Source: Butyrivibrio sp. Su6 (GTDB lineage: Bacteria; Bacillota; Clostridia; Lachnospirales; Lachnospiraceae). From it: 64,000 nt of DNA. The first letter of the stretch is position 1, and the number at the start of each line of letters is the position of its first letter. The notes below the pieces were generated by a model. It saw nothing but the letters and a program-made list of their open reading frames with translations, ran no database searches and was not told where the DNA came from. The stretch lies in assembly GCF_900108105.1 (NCBI RefSeq), contig NZ_FNUR01000002.1:62001-126000 (forward strand), in the 5' to 3' direction. The position numbers were made by a program, and so were the translations under genes. This document shows positions 1 through 8,574 of the stretch, piece after piece.

Positions 1-2
1 CT

Positions 3-3000
3 ATAGATGACTGCGAGACAAGGCAGAACTTTGCCGATGTGAAATATGATTTTGGCGAACCTGGAAAGAATGGCTGGTTTTATCAGGAAAGCACAGGTGA
101 TGCACCGTTTGTGGCATACAACATGCGAAGATATGAAGCTGATGACGAAAGATATATTGATTCCAGAGGACTTGAGATAAAAAGAGATTTTGTAAATCCC
201 GGAAAAGGCAAGTCAGCAGTAATCAAGTGGAAAGTAGCACAGGACGGAAAAATCAGGATTGATGCTTCTTATACAAAGCTTAAGAATGAGGATAAAAATC
301 CAGACTGGCCTGATGGGACGAGAGTAACGCTTTATCACAACAATACAATTCTGGCACAGCAGGAATTTGCAGCAGACAGAAATACTGAGATAACCAAAAG
401 ACTTGATGTTGAGTCTGTGGATGTTTCAAAAGACGACTATATCACTATGGTTGTGAATGGTAAGGAAAACAATGCCTATGATGCAGGAAAATTTGAGTTT
501 TCTATAAAGGGCTTAACTTCACTTGTGGGAAAGACCGAAGAGGACGTTGTAGCTAAAGGAAATGGCAGAACAAATAACGCATCTCTTCAGGATGATTTTG
601 ATGACCAGGGTGATAATGGCTGGTGTTTCCAGTCAGGTTATTACTTAAAGCCTTCTTTTGCTGTGAATGTTGAACGCTTTATAAACTACGAAAAATTTGT
701 CACACTGGACGGAATAGAGATAAAACGTGATTATATAATGCCTGCTAACAAAGGAAGATCAGCAAATGTAAAATGGGTTGCAGCCCAGGATGGAAAGATT
801 GATATCATGGCATCTTATACAAAGCTTCTCAATGAAGACAAAAATCCTGACTGGCCCGATGGTGTGACAGTATATCTTTTCAAAAATGATGAAGAGCTGG
901 ATAAGGAAGAGTTCAAGCCACTTACAGACGAGAAAGTCACTGAGAAGTTTTATGAAGAAGGTGTTGAGGTAAAAGAGGGAGATACTATCACTCTTTTGGT
1001 TGATGGCAGACAGAATACAGCGTATGATGGCGGCAATTTTACTTTTGTAATAGAAGATTCTGAAATAAAAACTACAAAGATGGTAAACGAAAGTGGCGTC
1101 AACTATGCTAACCTTGCCCATGACTTTGGCCAGCAGGGAAGCAATGGATGGTATTACTGCGAGGGCCGAAGCATAGATAAGGCCGAAGTCCTTTCAAAGA
1201 AAACAGCTGATGATACAGGGTATGTCTCCAGAAAATTAAAGAATCTTGAAGTGAAAAAAGACTTTGTTCAGCCAAGACTTAACGCTGATGCAATGTACAA
1301 GTGGGTTGTGGCAGCAGATGGAGAAATCGATGTGACAGGCCAATACGTGAAGTTTGGACATCAGGATCCCAATGAAAACTGGCCAGACGGTGTAACTGTA
1401 GAAGTATTCCAGAATAATACAAGTCTTTTTAAGACAGAGTGCAATTGCTCTAAGGGCGAAGGTAATAACAATACAAGAGACATCGATATCAAGAAGCTTA
1501 AGGTTAAAAAAGGCGATATACTCACATTCGACATTGGATGCAACAAGAACAATGCCTGGGATGGCGGAAGACTTGAAATTGATATTGCAGATTCAAATGT
1601 TAAAAAGGTTTGCCTGGGTGATGAAGTTAGGACCAACAACACTGTTTTAGGAAACCTGGATAAGATTGAGCAGGGACATGATGGATGGTGGTTCCTTGAA
1701 GGAAGTGACCTTGAAACTGCAAGAGTACTTACGTATACAAATGATGACAAGACAGCTTTTGTATCACCAACCAATAATAATCTTGAGATGAAAAAGGATT
1801 TCGTTCATCCCGGCGAGAAAAAAGCTGCAATCTATCAGTGGGTAGTATATGAAGATGGCAAGATAGATGTACTTGGAGACTACACTAAGTTTGGACACAA
1901 CGATGAGAATCCGGATTATCCTGATGGTGTAGCGTTTAAGATATATCTTAATGGCGAAGTTTTGAAGGAAGAAGATGTTCCTGTACTACAGGGCGATGGA
2001 AATGACAGTAAAGTAGATTTCATGCTTACTGAGCTTGAGGTAAAGAGGGGCGATATTTTGTCCTTTGTGATTGGTGCAAAGGGGAATATTTCATATGATG
2101 CAGGAAAACTGTCAGTTAGTACCTATGAGGTAAAAGAAAAACCTGCCGGTGAGGAAACAAGAACTAATAGCACAAACCTTTTTGATGCGTTTGGTGAGCA
2201 AGGTGTTGATGGTTGGCATTATGGAATGTGCGACTGGGATGGTAAAAACTTTGAAGAGTTAAGTTATGATCCAGAAGCAGAAAGATACTATAATAACGGA
2301 AAGCCTGAGCTTAAGAGAGATTTTGTTGAGCCAGGTAACGGAAGAAATGCTGCATATCAGTGGGAAGTTGCAGAAACAGGTAAGATAAGAGTCAAAGGAA
2401 GCTATACAAAATTTGCTAATGATACCGACCCTGAAGCCAATGGCGTCTGCATGAGAATATTCATTAACGGCGAAGAAAAGAAGTGGATTGGTGGAGATAC
2501 GCAGGGGAACTTTGGTTCTGAAGTCGAGGTTAAGTTCAAGGAAGAGTATGTTGTTCATGCAGGAGATATAGTAATGTTTGCTGTGGATCCTGACGGAAAT
2601 GACAGCTATGATGGTGGACGACTTACCGTAACTATCGAAGATGCCGACAAGGTTCCTGACAGCGGAGAAGAACCAACGGATAAGCCTGGAGAAAATGGCA
2701 CCACTGATCCTGCAGTAAAGCCTGGGGAGCAGCAGCCGGTAGATCCGACAACACCGGGAGGTGATCCTGTAGTGGATCCTGAAGACCCAAGTGGTGAAGG
2801 AACTGAAGACAGAACCAACAGCACTTGCCTGTACGATGCGTTTGGTGAGCAGGGCGTTGATGGATGGCACTATGGAATGTGTGACTGGGATGGTAAAAAC
2901 TTCAGCGAGCTGACATATGATCCGGATGCAGAAAGATATTACAATGACGGAAAGCCTGAACTCAAGAGGGATTTCGTTGAACCGGGAAACTGGAGAAATG

Positions 3001-3302
3001 CAGCATACATGTGGATTGTAGCTCAGGATGGAAGTGTGAGAGTCAGTGGAGAATATGTTAAGTTTGCAAATAGTGATGATCCTGATGCAAATGGAACATG
3101 TATGAGAATCTTTTTAAATGGAGAAGAAAAAGAGTGGATTGGAGGAGACACTCAGGGGAACTTTGATTCCGAAAGAAGCAGAGGCTTTTATCAAGAATTC
3201 GATGTTAGTGCGGGTGATATAATCATGTTTGCTATTGATCCGGATGGAAACGATAGCTGGGATGGTGGAAGACTTTCAGTTAATATCGAACCAATCGAGT
3301 GA
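3..3302 (+). CDS. Large six-repeat beta-sandwich (carbohydrate-binding-like) surface protein, 5' end outside window
   Basis: The reading frame is open to the left edge, and the residues before the first possible start (GTG at 39) already match the repeat consensus, so the true start lies upstream. Six copies of a domain of about 170 residues are visible, beginning near residues 1, 175, 350, 529, 707 and 924 (counted from position 39). Each has a G-x-x-G-x-x-GW-x-Y/F start, a K-R/K-D-F-V-x-P-G segment, a W-x-V-A-x-DG-x-I strand, a PDG-V stretch and a final N-x-x-YD-x-G. The last two copies are nearly identical and are separated by a Pro/Gly/Glu/Thr-rich linker (about residues 869-923). This resembles the jelly-roll modules appended to secreted Firmicutes polysaccharide-degrading enzymes, so glycan binding at the cell surface is likely but inferred. 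No catalytic domain or sortase motif is visible. Confidence 0.75.
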   Translation: MDDCETRQNFADVKYDFGEPGKNGWFYQESTGDAPFVAYNMRRYEADDERYIDSRGLEIKRDFVNPGKGKSAVIKWKVAQDGKIRIDASYTKLKNEDKNPDWPDGTRVTLYHNNTILAQQEFAADRNTEITKRLDVESVDVSKDDYITMVVNGKENNAYDAGKFEFSIKGLTSLVGKTEEDVVAKGNGRTNNASLQDDFDDQGDNGWCFQSGYYLKPSFAVNVERFINYEKFVTLDGIEIKRDYIMPANKGRSANVKWVAAQDGKIDIMASYTKLLNEDKNPDWPDGVTVYLFKNDEELDKEEFKPLTDEKVTEKFYEEGVEVKEGDTITLLVDGRQNTAYDGGNFTFVIEDSEIKTTKMVNESGVNYANLAHDFGQQGSNGWYYCEGRSIDKAEVLSKKTADDTGYVSRKLKNLEVKKDFVQPRLNADAMYKWVVAADGEIDVTGQYVKFGHQDPNENWPDGVTVEVFQNNTSLFKTECNCSKGEGNNNTRDIDIKKLKVKKGDILTFDIGCNKNNAWDGGRLEIDIADSNVKKVCLGDEVRTNNTVLGNLDKIEQGHDGWWFLEGSDLETARVLTYTNDDKTAFVSPTNNNLEMKKDFVHPGEKKAAIYQWVVYEDGKIDVLGDYTKFGHNDENPDYPDGVAFKIYLNGEVLKEEDVPVLQGDGNDSKVDFMLTELEVKRGDILSFVIGAKGNISYDAGKLSVSTYEVKEKPAGEETRTNSTNLFDAFGEQGVDGWHYGMCDWDGKNFEELSYDPEAERYYNNGKPELKRDFVEPGNGRNAAYQWEVAETGKIRVKGSYTKFANDTDPEANGVCMRIFINGEEKKWIGGDTQGNFGSEVEVKFKEEYVVHAGDIVMFAVDPDGNDSYDGGRLTVTIEDADKVPDSGEEPTDKPGENGTTDPAVKPGEQQPVDPTTPGGDPVVDPEDPSGEGTEDRTNSTCLYDAFGEQGVDGWHYGMCDWDGKNFSELTYDPDAERYYNDGKPELKRDFVEPGNWRNAAYMWIVAQDGSVRVSGEYVKFANSDDPDANGTCMRIFLNGEEKEWIGGDTQGNFDSERSRGFYQEFDVSAGDIIMFAIDPDGNDSWDGGRLSVNIEPIE

Positions 3303-3321
3303 TAGGTAAAAAGAGATAAAG

Positions 3322-3354
3322 AAATAGCCCGGTGCGTGTGCACTGGGCTATTTT
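3322..3354. terminator. Bidirectional terminator between convergent genes
   Basis: A stem of about 13 bp (AATAGCCCGGTGC pairing with GCACTGGGCTATT, one G-T mismatch) closes a GTGT loop and is flanked by A-rich sequence on the left and TTTT on the right. It sits between the converging repeat-protein gene and the carbamate kinase gene. Confidence 0.8.
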
Positions 3355-3369
3355 AGTAATGCTGAGTTA

Positions 3370-4308
3370 TTATTCAAATACGATCTGTGTTCCTGCCTTG
3401 CCCTTGAGCGCATCCTTAACAGAGTCAAGAGAAGTGATAAGAACTTCGCCTGCATGATTTGCTTCAAGGAACTCGATAGCTGCTTCAATTTTTGGAAGCA
3501 TGTCAACTTCGCCGAATTCTCCGGCTTCGATATATTTCTTAGCTGCCTCAACATTCATCTTCTGAATTGGCTGCTGATCCTCTTTGCCAAAGTTTGTGTA
3601 AACGTATGGAACAGAAGTAAGGATTATGAGCTTGTCTGATTTTAGGTCTGCTGCAAGCTTGCCTGCAATAGCATCTTTTTCAATAACAGCGGAAGCGCCC
3701 TTAAGTACGTGGCCCTGTTCAATTACAGGAATTCCGCCGCCGCCGCAGGCGATAACTTCCTGGCCTGCATCTACAAGTGCTCTGATGGCATCTATTTCTA
3801 CAATATCAATAGGCTTTGGCGCAGCAATTATTCTGCGATAGCCTTTGCCTGGAATTTCTTTTACAAAATTACCCTTTTTAATTTCGGTGTCAGCATCTTC
3901 CTTTGACATGTTTCTTCCGATTGCCTTAGTAGGAGCGTAAAAAGCCTCATCATAAGGATCTACTGTAACTTGGGTAAGGAGTGTGCTTACAGGTGTTGAG
4001 ATGCCGCGACTTGTAAGTTCTGTTTTTAGGGAGTTCTGAATATCGTAACCTACATAGCCCTGGCTCATAGCGTTACATACACACATGGGAGCTGCTGTGT
4101 AATCGATATAGATTCTGTGGAGCTCAGTCATCGCTTTATGGATCATGCTGACCTGAGGTCCGTTACTGTGGGTAATGACGAGCTGATAACCAGCTTCTAT
4201 GAGATCCGCCAATGCCTTGGCAGTGACCTTTGTTGCGTTCATCTGCTCATTGGTTGTAACACCGAGAGCTTCGTGTCCTAGAGAAACTACAGCCTTAATA
4301 TTGTCCAT
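3370..4308 (-). CDS. arcC: Carbamate kinase
   Basis: A 312-residue member of the amino-acid kinase family that interconverts ATP plus carbamate and ADP plus carbamoyl phosphate, usually the last, ATP-yielding step of arginine or citrulline catabolism. Family hallmarks are THSNGPQV, the CGGGGIPV loop, the KGASAVIEKD segment and the DMLPKIEAA stretch near the C-terminus; the length is normal. The N-terminal nucleotide-binding motif, usually GGNAL, reads GHEAL here. No arginine deiminase is adjacent; an ornithine carbamoyltransferase gene lies 50 kb away and looks biosynthetic. The start at 4308 follows a GGGG Shine-Dalgarno. Confidence 0.9.
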   Translation of the reverse strand: MDNIKAVVSLGHEALGVTTNEQMNATKVTAKALADLIEAGYQLVITHSNGPQVSMIHKAMTELHRIYIDYTAAPMCVCNAMSQGYVGYDIQNSLKTELTSRGISTPVSTLLTQVTVDPYDEAFYAPTKAIGRNMSKEDADTEIKKGNFVKEIPGKGYRRIIAAPKPIDIVEIDAIRALVDAGQEVIACGGGGIPVIEQGHVLKGASAVIEKDAIAGKLAADLKSDKLIILTSVPYVYTNFGKEDQQPIQKMNVEAAKKYIEAGEFGEVDMLPKIEAAIEFLEANHAGEVLITSLDSVKDALKGKAGTQIVFE

Positions 4309-4382
4309 TTTATCCCCGTTTCCGCACGGAATGTGCTAGTAAAGATAAAGTTATTGTACATTAATTGCCCCGGTTTTAAAAG

Positions 4383-5669
4383 TTAAATAGGAAGAATAAT
4401 GTTCAAATGGAAAACATCTTCTTCTGCGTAAGTGTTCATGGCACCTTCGAATTTATCAACAAGCATTTTTATGCTCTTTACGCCAAAACCGTGACCACTT
4501 TCATTTTTTTCTCTGACAGGGAGCTGGCCGTCAAATTTGATTTCGCCTTCAAAATAGTTCCATATATGGATGATCACTGAATCGCCGAACTTTTTAAGAC
4601 TTACGTCAATTACTCGCTTGTCGGGGGCAGTCACAGTATCGGCGCCGGCTCTTGCATTGTCAATTGCATTAGCAAAAAGAAAATACAAAGACATGCTGTC
4701 ATAGGCACCGAGAGAATCTGTGTAGCTTACGCAGTTAAAGCGGATATTCTGCTGTTTGCAGAGAGTATTCATATTTCTGAGAAGAACATCAAGAACTTCG
4801 TTGCCTGTTTTTACCAGGGGAGCGAAGCCTTCAATCGAATCTCTGATAGGTGAAAGATCCGGCACATCAAGCTTGTTCTCTTCTGCCAGACGTTCGATTC
4901 TGTCCAGCATATGTTTTAAGTCATGGGTTTGGATGTTGGTAAACTGAACCATTGCTTTCCACTGTTCATACTGCTTTTCAGAAGCAGACAAAAGACCTTT
5001 TATAACCAGGGACTCTGATTTTTCTTCCTGCCATCTGTACAGATAAAGCTGCATGGCAAGGGCAAGGGCACAGCATATGATGGCGTATGTGCAAGCTGCA
5101 AGCTCGTAGTAGATATTGTCAGAACTGTGGTCTACCACCAGCCTGTTTACACCAATACATGTGATGACGATTGTTATAGACAGGACATTCAGCCTTATTG
5201 AATTTTTTTCAAAATGGAAGTTTTTGGCAACCAGTATGAAAACAATAATATAAACAATCGAACAAATGATAATTTCTAAAGCGATGGAAAAAATATAATT
5301 TGATGAAGCTGCCTCTTTTACAAAAGGAATTAGTGATATCAGTACAGTAAACTTATTGGCGATATGCTGCGTGGCAACACCGTTGATACAGGAAGAAATG
5401 ACTGAAAAGGTATTGCCCTTGTAATTACTAAGATAAAAGATTATGGATACTCCGATGATTAAAAGAAGCATGAAAAATCTGATGAATGTAGAATCTGTAC
5501 TATCAAGATCTATAAGAAATACAAGTGGAAAAGAAATCAGCAAAAGAGCTGCAAATCTAAATATAAATAGATTTCTTTTTTCAAAGGTCTGAAGGAATAG
5601 AAACTCAGCAATGAGTATCTCGAGGTAATAACCAACAGATGTAAAACTGCTTATCCAAGAACCATTCAT
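4383..5669 (-). CDS. GHKL-type sensor histidine kinase, six-TM sensor
   Basis: A 428-residue protein with about six hydrophobic segments in the first 215 residues, then a short coiled linker and a cytoplasmic kinase core. His249 sits in a THDLKHMLDRIERL H-box; an N-box (FANAIDNA) and a G-box (GHGFGVKSIKMLVDKF) follow, as in the AgrC/ComD-like HPK10 class. It lies 7 bp downstream of its response regulator, whose last codons contain the GGAGG that probably serves as its Shine-Dalgarno. Sensors of this class often detect peptides or membrane signals; the ligand here is unknown. The divergent glycoside-use operon is a possible target. Confidence 0.85.
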   Translation of the reverse strand: MNGSWISSFTSVGYYLEILIAEFLFLQTFEKRNLFIFRFAALLLISFPLVFLIDLDSTDSTFIRFFMLLLIIGVSIIFYLSNYKGNTFSVISSCINGVATQHIANKFTVLISLIPFVKEAASSNYIFSIALEIIICSIVYIIVFILVAKNFHFEKNSIRLNVLSITIVITCIGVNRLVVDHSSDNIYYELAACTYAIICCALALAMQLYLYRWQEEKSESLVIKGLLSASEKQYEQWKAMVQFTNIQTHDLKHMLDRIERLAEENKLDVPDLSPIRDSIEGFAPLVKTGNEVLDVLLRNMNTLCKQQNIRFNCVSYTDSLGAYDSMSLYFLFANAIDNARAGADTVTAPDKRVIDVSLKKFGDSVIIHIWNYFEGEIKFDGQLPVREKNESGHGFGVKSIKMLVDKFEGAMNTYAEEDVFHLNIILPI

Positions 5670-5676
5670 TTAATAC

Positions 5677-6390
5677 TCAACCTCCAAGGTACAGATTAAG
5701 CTGCTCCAAAAAAGCTTTTTTCTTGGAACGACCGATTTTGATCATATCTCTGCCGACCTTGATCTCATCGCCGTAAAGCCCTTTGACAAAGGCGAGATTT
5801 ACAAGGACGGAAGCACTGCATCTGGCAAAATTGCAGTTTGCAAGCTCTGTTTCCCTTTCGCTCAACCCGCCGTAGGAATCAATTATCTCATCTACAGTGT
5901 GAAACATAAGATCGTGTCCCATTACTTCTATATACATAATGTCATTGGAAGAGAGAATATGAGTGCCTTTTTTGTCTTTTACCTTAACGGGCTGGCCTGT
6001 CCTGCCCTCTAAAAGGCGCATGGCTTTGTCGAGTTTTACTGAGAGGTTACTGTAACTGATGGGCTTTAGGCAGTAGTCAAGTGCGTCAACGCCGTAGCCT
6101 TCAGGCGCATATTGAGGCATGTTTGTAACAAAGAACAAAAGAGCTGTATCGTCAATAAGGCGCAGCTTTTTAGCGGCTTCCATACCATTGAGGAAACCTT
6201 TTCCCAAATCCACGTCCATAAAAACAATGTCGAAAGCCTTTTTGTAATCATCTAAAAAGCTCTCGGCCTTGGTATATATTTTTGCATTAAAATCAAATCC
6301 CTTTTCGCTCCCATATTTATTAAGGCAGCTTTCAAGGAATGAAGAATACTCTGTATCGTCTTCTACAATAGCAACTCTGAACTGTTTCAT
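5677..6390 (-). CDS. LytTR-family response regulator
   Basis: A 237-residue regulator. The receiver domain (about 1-125) shows the acidic pair D11/D12, phospho-acceptor Asp59 in VFMDVDLG, and a lysine in the CLKPIS motif. The C-terminal LytTR DNA-binding domain (about 140-235) starts near the HILSSNDIMYIE segment. It pairs with the adjacent GHKL kinase. The gene is divergent from the GH2 gene across a 125-bp gap that must hold both promoters. The ribosome-binding site before its ATG is weak, suggesting modest expression. Confidence 0.88.
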   Translation of the reverse strand: MKQFRVAIVEDDTEYSSFLESCLNKYGSEKGFDFNAKIYTKAESFLDDYKKAFDIVFMDVDLGKGFLNGMEAAKKLRLIDDTALLFFVTNMPQYAPEGYGVDALDYCLKPISYSNLSVKLDKAMRLLEGRTGQPVKVKDKKGTHILSSNDIMYIEVMGHDLMFHTVDEIIDSYGGLSERETELANCNFARCSASVLVNLAFVKGLYGDEIKVGRDMIKIGRSKKKAFLEQLNLYLGG

Positions 6391-6515
6391 AGGTATATTT
6401 TACAGCATTAGATTGTGCCTTGTAAATTATGCTGTTAAAACTGTCGTTTATTCCACAATGATTGAAATCATATATTGCGATTTTGTAAGATTTAACCATA
6501 TAAAGGAGATTTAGC

Positions 6516-8468
6516 ATGAGAAAAATTCACAACATTAACAACGATTGGAACTTTTCTATTGATGGAAAAGAAAAAGAAGTAGTCAATATTCCGCACACCT
6601 GGAACAATATCGACGGTCAGGATGGTGGAAATGACTATCTGAGGACACTGGCAACATATGAAAAGAAATTTGAAAGTCCTTCTTTTGATAGAAACAGTGA
6701 AGACGTTTATCTGGAGTTTGACGGAGTGAATTCAGAGTGCGACGTCTTTTTAAATGACGAAAGAATAATCAGACATGAAGGTGGATATTCCACATTCAGA
6801 AAAAATATCACAGAAGTTTTAAAGGATGGTGAAAACAACCTTCTTGTAAAAGTGGATAACAGACCAAATACAAAAGTTTATCCACAGAAGGCGGATTTCA
6901 CTTTTTACGGTGGTATATACAGAGATGTAAAGCTCGTAGTAGTTAATAAAAAGAGATTTGACCTGGATTACTTCGGAGGCAAGGGACTTCAGGTTACAGC
7001 AACTCCTATTGAAGGATATAAAAAAGCAAAGGTAGCCACAAAAATGTGGCTCAACACTGATTCAGGGGAAGTGCGTGTCACGATTTTTGATAAAGAGGGA
7101 AATGAAGTCTGTCAGGAGATGTCTCACAGATCTATGGATGAGGGCTGGTCAGATATGCTCATTCAGGATGTTCATCTCTGGGATGGAATCGATGACCCAT
7201 ATCTTTACAGATTAAAGGCAGAGCTTTTGGTTGATGGAAATGCGGTTGATGAAGTAGAGACACGTTTTGGTGTCAGAGATTTCCATTATCACCCCAAGAC
7301 AGGCTTTTATCTGAACGGTAGAAAATATACTCTTCACGGCGTTAGCAGACATCAGGACAGGAAAGGCCTTGGTAATGCAATCACAGATGAGATGCACAAA
7401 GAGGATATGGATCTTATCTGCGAGGTTGGAGCCAACACCATCAGACTTGCCCACTATCAGCACAGCCAGACATTTTATGATCTTTGCGATGAGAGGGGAA
7501 TGGTAGTGTGGGCTGAGATTCCTTATATTTCAGAGCATATGCCAAATGGAAGAGCCAACACCATCAGCCAGATGAAAGAACTGATCATTCAGAACTATAA
7601 CCATCCATCAATTGTGTGCTGGGGCATTTCCAATGAGATAACAATATCCACAAAAGATAGAAAGGATATGTTGGATAACCACAGAGAGCTTAACGATCTA
7701 TGTCATGAAATGGATAAGACAAGATTTACAACACTTGCCTGTTATGCTGTCTGCGGACCATTCAATAAAGTGGCGCATATCACAGATACTGTAAGCTGGA
7801 ACCTTTATCTTGGATGGTATGTTCCGGGACTTTTCTTAAATGACCTGTGGATGAGATTTTTCCACTTCGTTTATCCGGACAGAAGCCTTGGTTACTCAGA
7901 ATATGGATGTGAGGGAATGCCAAACCTTCATTCAGAAAGACCTAGAAGAGGCGATCACACAGAGGAGTACCAGGCCCATTATCACGAGTACATGCTCAGA
8001 TGCTTTGAAAGAAATCCATTCATGTGGGCAACACACGTATGGAACATGTTCGACTTTGCAGCAGATGCAAGAAATCAGGGCGGTGAGCCGGGTATGAACC
8101 ACAAGGGACTTATTACTTTTGACAGGAAGACCAAGAAAGACAGCTTCTACATCTACAAAGCATGGTGGAGCAAAGAACCTTTTGTTCATATCACATCCAA
8201 GAGATTTAAGGACAGAACCTCAAATAAGATAACTGTAAAGGTTTATTCAAATCAGAACGAAGTTACTCTTTACAAAGATGGAAACAAGCTTGAGACCAAG
8301 CATGGCCAGCACGTATTTGAGTTTAAGGTTTCTCTTACAGGAGAAAATGAATTTATGGCTGTAAGCGGGGCATGCCGCGACAAAGCAGTCTTTAGAAAGG
8401 TTAGCAGACCAAATCCTGAATATACACTTAAGGAATCAGGAGATAAGGGAGCTAACTGGACAAAGTAA
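6516..8468 (+). CDS. GH2 glycoside hydrolase (beta-galactosidase-like)
   Basis: A 650-residue family GH2 enzyme without signal peptide, so cytoplasmic. The order is N-terminal jelly-roll (about 1-190), immunoglobulin-like domain (about 190-270), and a TIM barrel with Glu374 in the GISNEI acid/base motif and Glu462 in the SEYGCEG nucleophile motif, followed by a short C-terminal domain. It is much shorter than E. coli LacZ. A clear AAAGGAG precedes the ATG. It is the first gene of an operon with a GPH-type sugar symporter and a GH3 enzyme, which implies hydrolysis of an imported oligosaccharide. Beta-galactosidase is the usual activity, but glucuronidase or mannosidase specificities cannot be excluded. 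Confidence 0.87.
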   Translation: MRKIHNINNDWNFSIDGKEKEVVNIPHTWNNIDGQDGGNDYLRTLATYEKKFESPSFDRNSEDVYLEFDGVNSECDVFLNDERIIRHEGGYSTFRKNITEVLKDGENNLLVKVDNRPNTKVYPQKADFTFYGGIYRDVKLVVVNKKRFDLDYFGGKGLQVTATPIEGYKKAKVATKMWLNTDSGEVRVTIFDKEGNEVCQEMSHRSMDEGWSDMLIQDVHLWDGIDDPYLYRLKAELLVDGNAVDEVETRFGVRDFHYHPKTGFYLNGRKYTLHGVSRHQDRKGLGNAITDEMHKEDMDLICEVGANTIRLAHYQHSQTFYDLCDERGMVVWAEIPYISEHMPNGRANTISQMKELIIQNYNHPSIVCWGISNEITISTKDRKDMLDNHRELNDLCHEMDKTRFTTLACYAVCGPFNKVAHITDTVSWNLYLGWYVPGLFLNDLWMRFFHFVYPDRSLGYSEYGCEGMPNLHSERPRRGDHTEEYQAHYHEYMLRCFERNPFMWATHVWNMFDFAADARNQGGEPGMNHKGLITFDRKTKKDSFYIYKAWWSKEPFVHITSKRFKDRTSNKITVKVYSNQNEVTLYKDGNKLETKHGQHVFEFKVSLTGENEFMAVSGACRDKAVFRKVSRPNPEYTLKESGDKGANWTK

Positions 8469-8481
8469 TAAGGGAGCTGGT

Positions 8482-8529
8482 TACCGTTAGCGACCGTATT
8501 TTGGTCGGTTACGGTATCCGCATCCGACC
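8482..8529 (+). promoter_or_regulatory. Two mutually exclusive intercistronic hairpins
   Basis: In the 106-bp gap between GH2 and the symporter, TACCGTTAGCGACC (8482-8495) can pair with GGTCGGTTACGGTA (8503-8516), 12 of 14 positions. The GGTCGG half (8503-8508) can instead pair with CCGACC at 8524-8529. No U-tract follows, so this is more likely an mRNA processing, stabilising or switching structure than a terminator. Confidence 0.45.
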
Positions 8530-8574
8530 GGACTATGTCAGATAATAAACTATCGTTATTAGAGGAGAAGAGTT

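Noticed and set aside
2259-2870. 203-residue open frame on the minus strand
   Set aside because: Antisense to the repeat protein; Ser/Ile-rich translation without motifs, typical of a shadow frame.
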